Assembly: GCF_000347175.1 (NCBI RefSeq)
Contig: NZ_ANIK01000065.1
Coordinates: forward strand, 1 to 20,000
Length of the DNA stretch: 20,000 bases
Reading direction: 5' to 3'
Origin: Leptospira alstonii serovar Sichuan str. 79601
Lineage (GTDB): Bacteria; Spirochaetota; Leptospiria; Leptospirales; Leptospiraceae
In this document: positions 15,674 to 20,000 of the stretch, in pieces
Position numbering within the stretch: position 1 is the stretch's first letter
Layout: every line of letters starts with the position of its first letter
Made by a program: the position numbers and the translations under genes
Notes under the pieces: generated by a model
The model's input: only the letters and a program-made list of their open reading frames with translations
The model's database searches: none
What the model was told of the DNA's origin: nothing

Positions 15674-15775
15674 ATGAAAGATAAAAATCGTTTTACAAAA
15701 CCGGAACCAAGTCGAGCGAAACGATTTGTAAATAACGGCATTACGGAGTCTTGTTCGTTATGGTCGATCTCATGA
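15674..15775 (+). CDS. Small leader-like ORF (33 aa) coupled to the adaptor gene
   Basis: The ATG at 15674 has GAGG 9 bases upstream (15661-15664), one of the better ribosome binding sites in this operon. It opens a 33-codon frame (MKDKNRFTKPEP to SLWSIS), basic and without a hydrophobic segment. Its TGA (15773-15775) overlaps an ATG at 15772 as ATGA, the same junction style used twice in the opposite operon, and that ATG gives the adaptor a clean signal peptide. It may therefore be a leader that controls or feeds translation of the adaptor. It has no known homologue that I recognise, and chance cannot be excluded. Confidence 0.4.
   Translation: MKDKNRFTKPEPSRAKRFVNNGITESCSLWSIS
15685..15727 (+). 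promoter_or_regulatory. 9-bp inverted repeat inside the small leader ORF
   Basis: AAATCGTTT (15685-15693) and AAACGATTT (15719-15727) are perfect complements separated by 25 bases. In mRNA they would form a stem within the leader ORF just before the adaptor start, so ribosome movement through the leader could open it. No T-run follows, so it is not a terminator. Confidence 0.35.
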
Positions 15776-17190
15776 AATTGGAATCATATTCTCATTTTAA
15801 GATTTTTCGTAAGCGCCTCTGGATTGTAATATTACTATTTCTTTTAGCGGATTGTAAAAAAACCGAGAAAAAGGAAGAAGTATTACCTCTCGAAGATCGG
15901 ATCAAACTCGCCAAAATCGATTTGAGCGAATCGAGTGCCGGTCTTAAAGTTTTAGGTTCCGTTTCTTTTTTCAAAAAGGCGGAGGTTACTTCCAAAATTT
16001 TAGGAAGAATTCAGCAATATTTTAAAGAAGAGGGAGATTCCGTTCTTATCGGAGACGTTCTTGCAAAGATGGAAACGTTGAATTTAGAAATTCAATTATC
16101 CAAGGATCAATCCGGCGTGGAAGTACAAACCCGTCAAAGGGACCTGGCCTCCGCCAAACTTTTCATCGCTAAACAAAGGGTGGAACGTGAATTGGCGAAC
16201 ATCGAAAAGGCGGAGGCGGATGTGAAGGACTCCAGGGAAATTCGTAATAATCTTTTGCGTAGCGCGGAAAACAAAAAGAAGCTGAATGAAGCCGGGGCCG
16301 TTTCCGAAACGGAATTGAAATCCGTGGAAACGTCTTTGAACTCCGCCGAAATTTCCCTTTTTAAAGCCGAAAAAAATCTCGCAAGTCTTAGAATGGGTTA
16401 TAGACCGGAAGATTTAAATAAAGCGAATATTCCGATTCCGAAAACTAAGACAGGAGTAAAGGAAGCTTATACAAAATTGAATACTATGATTGAGAGCGCC
16501 GAATTGGACATGGCCGAGGCAAATCTCAAATCGACGCTTAAAAACATGGAATCCACACAACTCCTATTAAAGGAAGCGAATATTAAAAGTCCGTTATCAG
16601 GAACCGTCGCTTCCAGAATTAAGGAACAGGGAGAAGCCGTCAAAGAGGGAGAAGCCTTGTATATCGTCGTAGACACCTCTAAAGTGATCTTAAAGTTTAA
16701 CGTCGGCGAATCGGAGCTGTGGAAACTGAAAAAAGATCAGAAAGTGAATTTTATCGTCGATGCTTATCCGGGAGAAAACTTCGAAGGAAAGATTTATATC
16801 ATCAGTCCGATCGTCGATCCTCAGAGTAGGACGGTGGAAGTGAAAGTTCTCGCTCAAAATGAAAAAAAACTCTTAAAGCCGGGTATGTTCACGCGGGGTT
16901 ATATCCTTCAAGACGACGCTAGGAAAAAAACCTTTTTGATTCCGCTCAAAGCTCTCATTAAGAATAAGGAAGGCAAGAATGGAACCGTCTTTGTTGCAAA
17001 CGATGAAAATCGGTTGTTTGGCGTGGAAGTGGAAATCGTTAAAGAGGAAGGCGATTTTGCGGAAGTATTAGGAAATCTTGAATTAGGACGATATGTTGCG
17101 GTTTCCGATTTGAATGAACTCAAAGAAGGTCAAAAAGTTAAAGTCCCCAAAGAACAAACTTCCGGTTCGATCGAAGAGAAATCTCATTGA
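15772..17190 (+). CDS. RND efflux membrane-fusion (periplasmic adaptor) protein, HlyD/AcrA type
   Basis: This adaptor linking the RND pumps to the TolC-like channel has 472 residues from the ATG at 15772. That start gives a basic N-terminus and a hydrophobic segment ending LLADC; C28 could be lipidated, though Asp before it is atypical. The order is: first half of the lipoyl/barrel-sandwich domain at about 60-105 (AEVTSKILGRIQQYFKEEGD), a long coiled-coil hairpin of about 180 residues, the second lipoyl half (SPLSGTVASRIKEQGEAVKEG), then the beta-barrel and membrane-proximal domains (VDAYPGENFEGKI, DPQSRTVEVKV, LKPGMFTRG). The hairpin is longer than in AcrA. The frame is open back to TTG 15751 and an ATG at 15760 is possible. 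Its stop overlaps the stop of the convergent lipoprotein gene by 7 bases. Confidence 0.9.
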   Translation: MKLESYSHFKIFRKRLWIVILLFLLADCKKTEKKEEVLPLEDRIKLAKIDLSESSAGLKVLGSVSFFKKAEVTSKILGRIQQYFKEEGDSVLIGDVLAKMETLNLEIQLSKDQSGVEVQTRQRDLASAKLFIAKQRVERELANIEKAEADVKDSREIRNNLLRSAENKKKLNEAGAVSETELKSVETSLNSAEISLFKAEKNLASLRMGYRPEDLNKANIPIPKTKTGVKEAYTKLNTMIESAELDMAEANLKSTLKNMESTQLLLKEANIKSPLSGTVASRIKEQGEAVKEGEALYIVVDTSKVILKFNVGESELWKLKKDQKVNFIVDAYPGENFEGKIYIISPIVDPQSRTVEVKVLAQNEKKLLKPGMFTRGYILQDDARKKTFLIPLKALIKNKEGKNGTVFVANDENRLFGVEVEIVKEEGDFAEVLGNLELGRYVAVSDLNELKEGQKVKVPKEQTSGSIEEKSH

Positions 17191-17642
17191 CAAGTGATAA
17201 GTATGCTGAATACGTCCGTTCCCGAAATGCTACCTACTCCGTTTGGAATCGTGCAAATTTTACCGTTTGGCTGCGTTAACACGGTAACCGAGTAAGAGGC
17301 TCCGTTTTTATAGGCCTTTGCGAATCGAAATACGCCGTTTAGATTGATCGTCAGTAAATCGGAATTGTTGTTTTGAATGATGACGTTACTGGACAAAGCT
17401 AAGCCGGTGATGGTTCCCCCGACATAGTAGGAATCGTTGTTTGGATTTTGGTTTTGTCCGTTCTCTGCGGCGGTAACGATGGAAAGTAGTCTCGATTTAA
17501 AATCCTTTTCCCTCTGATCCTCATGGTTCGTTTTTCCACATCCCAAAATCAATAAATAGACTAACAGTAACAGATAAAAAGTTTTTAAAAAGCGGTTCAT
17601 TCTTCCATCATGATGTGTTTGGGTGAGAATTCTTTCGAACAT
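17184..17642 (-). CDS. Small lipoprotein with a single GGTITGL-type beta domain
   Basis: The frame has 152 codons, but the likely start is the second Met (ATG at 17600), which gives MNRFLKTFYLLLLVYLLILGC, a textbook lipoprotein signal with lipobox LILGC. After a polar, Asn-rich linker the protein is one beta domain: YYVGGTITGLALSSNVIIQN, then LTINLNGVFRFAKAYKNGASYSVTV, then GKICTIPNGVGSISGTDV, ending ILITC. This unit is common in long repeat arrays of bacterial surface proteins, where it carries the conserved Gly-Gly and the two late cysteines (which could form a disulphide). Here a single copy stands alone behind the linker. It is transcribed towards the adaptor gene and their stops overlap. 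Function unknown; surface or periplasmic location inferred. Confidence 0.75.
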   Translation of the reverse strand: MFERILTQTHHDGRMNRFLKTFYLLLLVYLLILGCGKTNHEDQREKDFKSRLLSIVTAAENGQNQNPNNDSYYVGGTITGLALSSNVIIQNNNSDLLTINLNGVFRFAKAYKNGASYSVTVLTQPNGKICTIPNGVGSISGTDVFSILITCQ

Positions 17643-17746
17643 TTTTTGAAACTCGTTTGGAAAATATTACAAAAGACAAGAATGGATTTCGACGTAAATT
17701 CTTTGGATTGCAGGATTGCGTTATAATTTTCAGAATATTCTATCAT

Positions 17747-17846
17747 TACTACTCATAATTATAAAATTGAGTACCGTTAGTTTTTATCGCAAAACACTGT
17801 TTCAATGCAAAATATTAGGTACTTTATTATATAGTTATGAGTAGTA
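17747..17846. mobile_element. MITE-like 100-bp palindromic element with TA ends
   Basis: The left arm (17747-17775) and right arm (17818-17846) are inverted repeats matching at 25 of 29 positions, separated by a 42-bp loop with no coding content. Each arm begins with TA on its outer side, which fits a TA target duplication as used by Tc1/mariner-IS630 elements, and complementarity stops exactly there. It lies in a gene-free 317-base stretch (17643-17959), AT-rich, between a lipoprotein and an IS remnant. It could instead be an operator or an RNA hairpin. Confidence 0.5.
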
Positions 17847-17932
17847 CACTTCAAGATATCACAAAGGATTTGTTTAAAGAGATTGAAGATGAAATGAAGA
17901 GAACGTCATCTATACAAACTAACATATCTTAA
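17837..17932 (+). CDS. Short ORF (31 aa) starting inside the palindromic element
   Basis: The ATG at 17837 lies in the right arm of the 100-bp element, and the frame encodes 31 residues, MSSTLQDITKD to SIQTNIS. It is a charged, helix-prone N-terminus that stops abruptly, and looks like the head of a broken gene. No clear ribosome binding site is present. I do not recognise it. It may be an N-terminal remnant of a protein carried or interrupted by the neighbouring mobile DNA, or chance. Confidence 0.25.
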   Translation: MSSTLQDITKDLFKEIEDEMKRTSSIQTNIS

Positions 17933-17959
17933 AAATCCTTTTTGATTCAGAGATGTTTT

Positions 17960-18523
17960 TCACACTATGAAATATGGCCTTTCCCATTTTAGAATAATGG
18001 GACAATGCTTTTCCCAATTCTGCAAACTTCCCGAAAAAGGAATCAAATCACTTAAGAAGATCTGTAGTCTTCTTTTAAGTAACGTTCCAGTGTTCTTAGA
18101 TACAGATAGTTTTCTACAGATAGCAGACGCTGATAAACCAAGAGGAAACAGTTCAATCGATTCGATTAAGAGGTAGGAGAAGACAAACAACGGTAATTTT
18201 AAATGTTCTAAAGGTGTATCTTTCGTAAGAGAAACCTGGCCATTACATTTAGAACAACGAAGAACATTCTCTCTCGTTGAAACTCCTTTCGTAAGAGGAA
18301 TTTTACAGGTAGGACAGTTCTTAGGATAACAATGAGTGATTAAGTTTTTAGTTAAATCGGTATAATAGTCGAGATTTAGGTGAGGAAACTTTGAATTAAA
18401 ACGATCTTTGGCAGTAAGCTTAGTTTGTTTAGAGGCGAGTTTATTAGGCTTTAATGTATTAGGATCGTAGGTGATTAACAATCCTTTTTTACTTTGAACA
18501 GTGGGCAAGAAGGTGGGACCCAA
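17960..18523 (-). pseudogene. IS1595-like transposase remnant (zinc ribbon and linker only)
   Basis: The 187-codon frame has a zinc ribbon, CPTC and then CSKC 20-odd residues later (within HCYPKNCPTCKIPL and VLRCSKCNGQVSL), followed by the IS1595-type block TPLEHLKLPLFVFSYLLI and SASAICRKLSVSKNTGTLLKRR. Full IS1595 transposases have about 300 residues and continue into a DDE (ISXO2-like) catalytic domain; here the frame ends soon after the helix-turn-helix-like part, and none of the minus-strand frames down to 17860 restores the rest. The frame begins with TTG at 18523, has no ATG near its start, and stays open only to a TAG about 55 bases further upstream. I call it a decayed insertion sequence. 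Terminal inverted repeats are not clear. Confidence 0.6.
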
Positions 18524-18586
18524 GACATTCCCGAGGAATGGGTGGGTTCCGCTTTTTGCAGGTTGTGAAATGGTTGAAAAGGATAT

Positions 18587-19996
<1,410 letters not shown>

Positions 19997-20000
19997 TATT

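Noticed and set aside
18526..18540. Perfect hairpin CATTCC-CGA-GGAATG between the amidase stop and the IS remnant, as a terminator
   Set aside because: No T-run follows on either strand, so it is not a convincing rho-independent terminator; it may belong to the decayed insertion sequence.

Overview
The window looks like a piece of a Leptospira chromosome, probably from the pathogenic group. The evidence is an AT-rich sequence (about 40% G+C by eye), frequent TTG and GTG starts, many lipoproteins with relaxed lipoboxes, Big_5-type Ig-like lipoproteins, an Rpn/YhgA-like nuclease gene and short dispersed repeats in the spacers. The genus is inferred from protein style; no marker gene such as rRNA is present.

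Region 1 (1-1642) is an accessory patch. An Rpn-family nuclease gene on the minus strand (608-1513) sits between two long imperfect inverted repeats (385-460 and 1571-1640). Further related repeat copies lie at 1-148. The Rpn gene carries a strong internal Shine-Dalgarno and ATG (start 763) that would make a 51-residue C-terminal protein.

Region 2 (1639-17190) is the core: a divergent envelope/efflux locus. Eight minus-strand genes run from 13378 down to 1639 with overlapping or nearly touching ends: a TPR lipoprotein, a SurA-N-like lipoprotein, a second TPR lipoprotein, two paralogous Big_5 Ig-like proteins, two different RND transporters and a small zinc-finger (anti-sigma-like) membrane protein. 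On the plus strand, from a shared 198-bp promoter region, run a CsgG/LpoB-like lipoprotein, a TolC-type outer-membrane protein, a small leader-like ORF and an RND membrane-fusion protein. One adaptor, one outer-membrane channel and two inner-membrane pumps make a complete tripartite system, possibly with a heteromeric pump. The lipoproteins co-transcribed with it make it more than an ordinary efflux operon; their role is unknown, and periplasmic assembly or cargo handling is my inference.

Region 3 (17184-18590) holds a small lipoprotein with a single GGTITGL-type beta domain, convergent with the adaptor gene. After it come a 100-bp MITE-like palindromic element with TA at both ends, a 31-codon ORF that starts inside that element, and an IS1595-like transposase remnant that keeps its zinc ribbon but lacks the catalytic domain.

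Region 4 (18587-19996) is an Amidase_3 N-acetylmuramoyl-L-alanine amidase with all zinc ligands and unusually large insertions. I saw no rRNA, tRNA, CRISPR array, prophage or replication origin.
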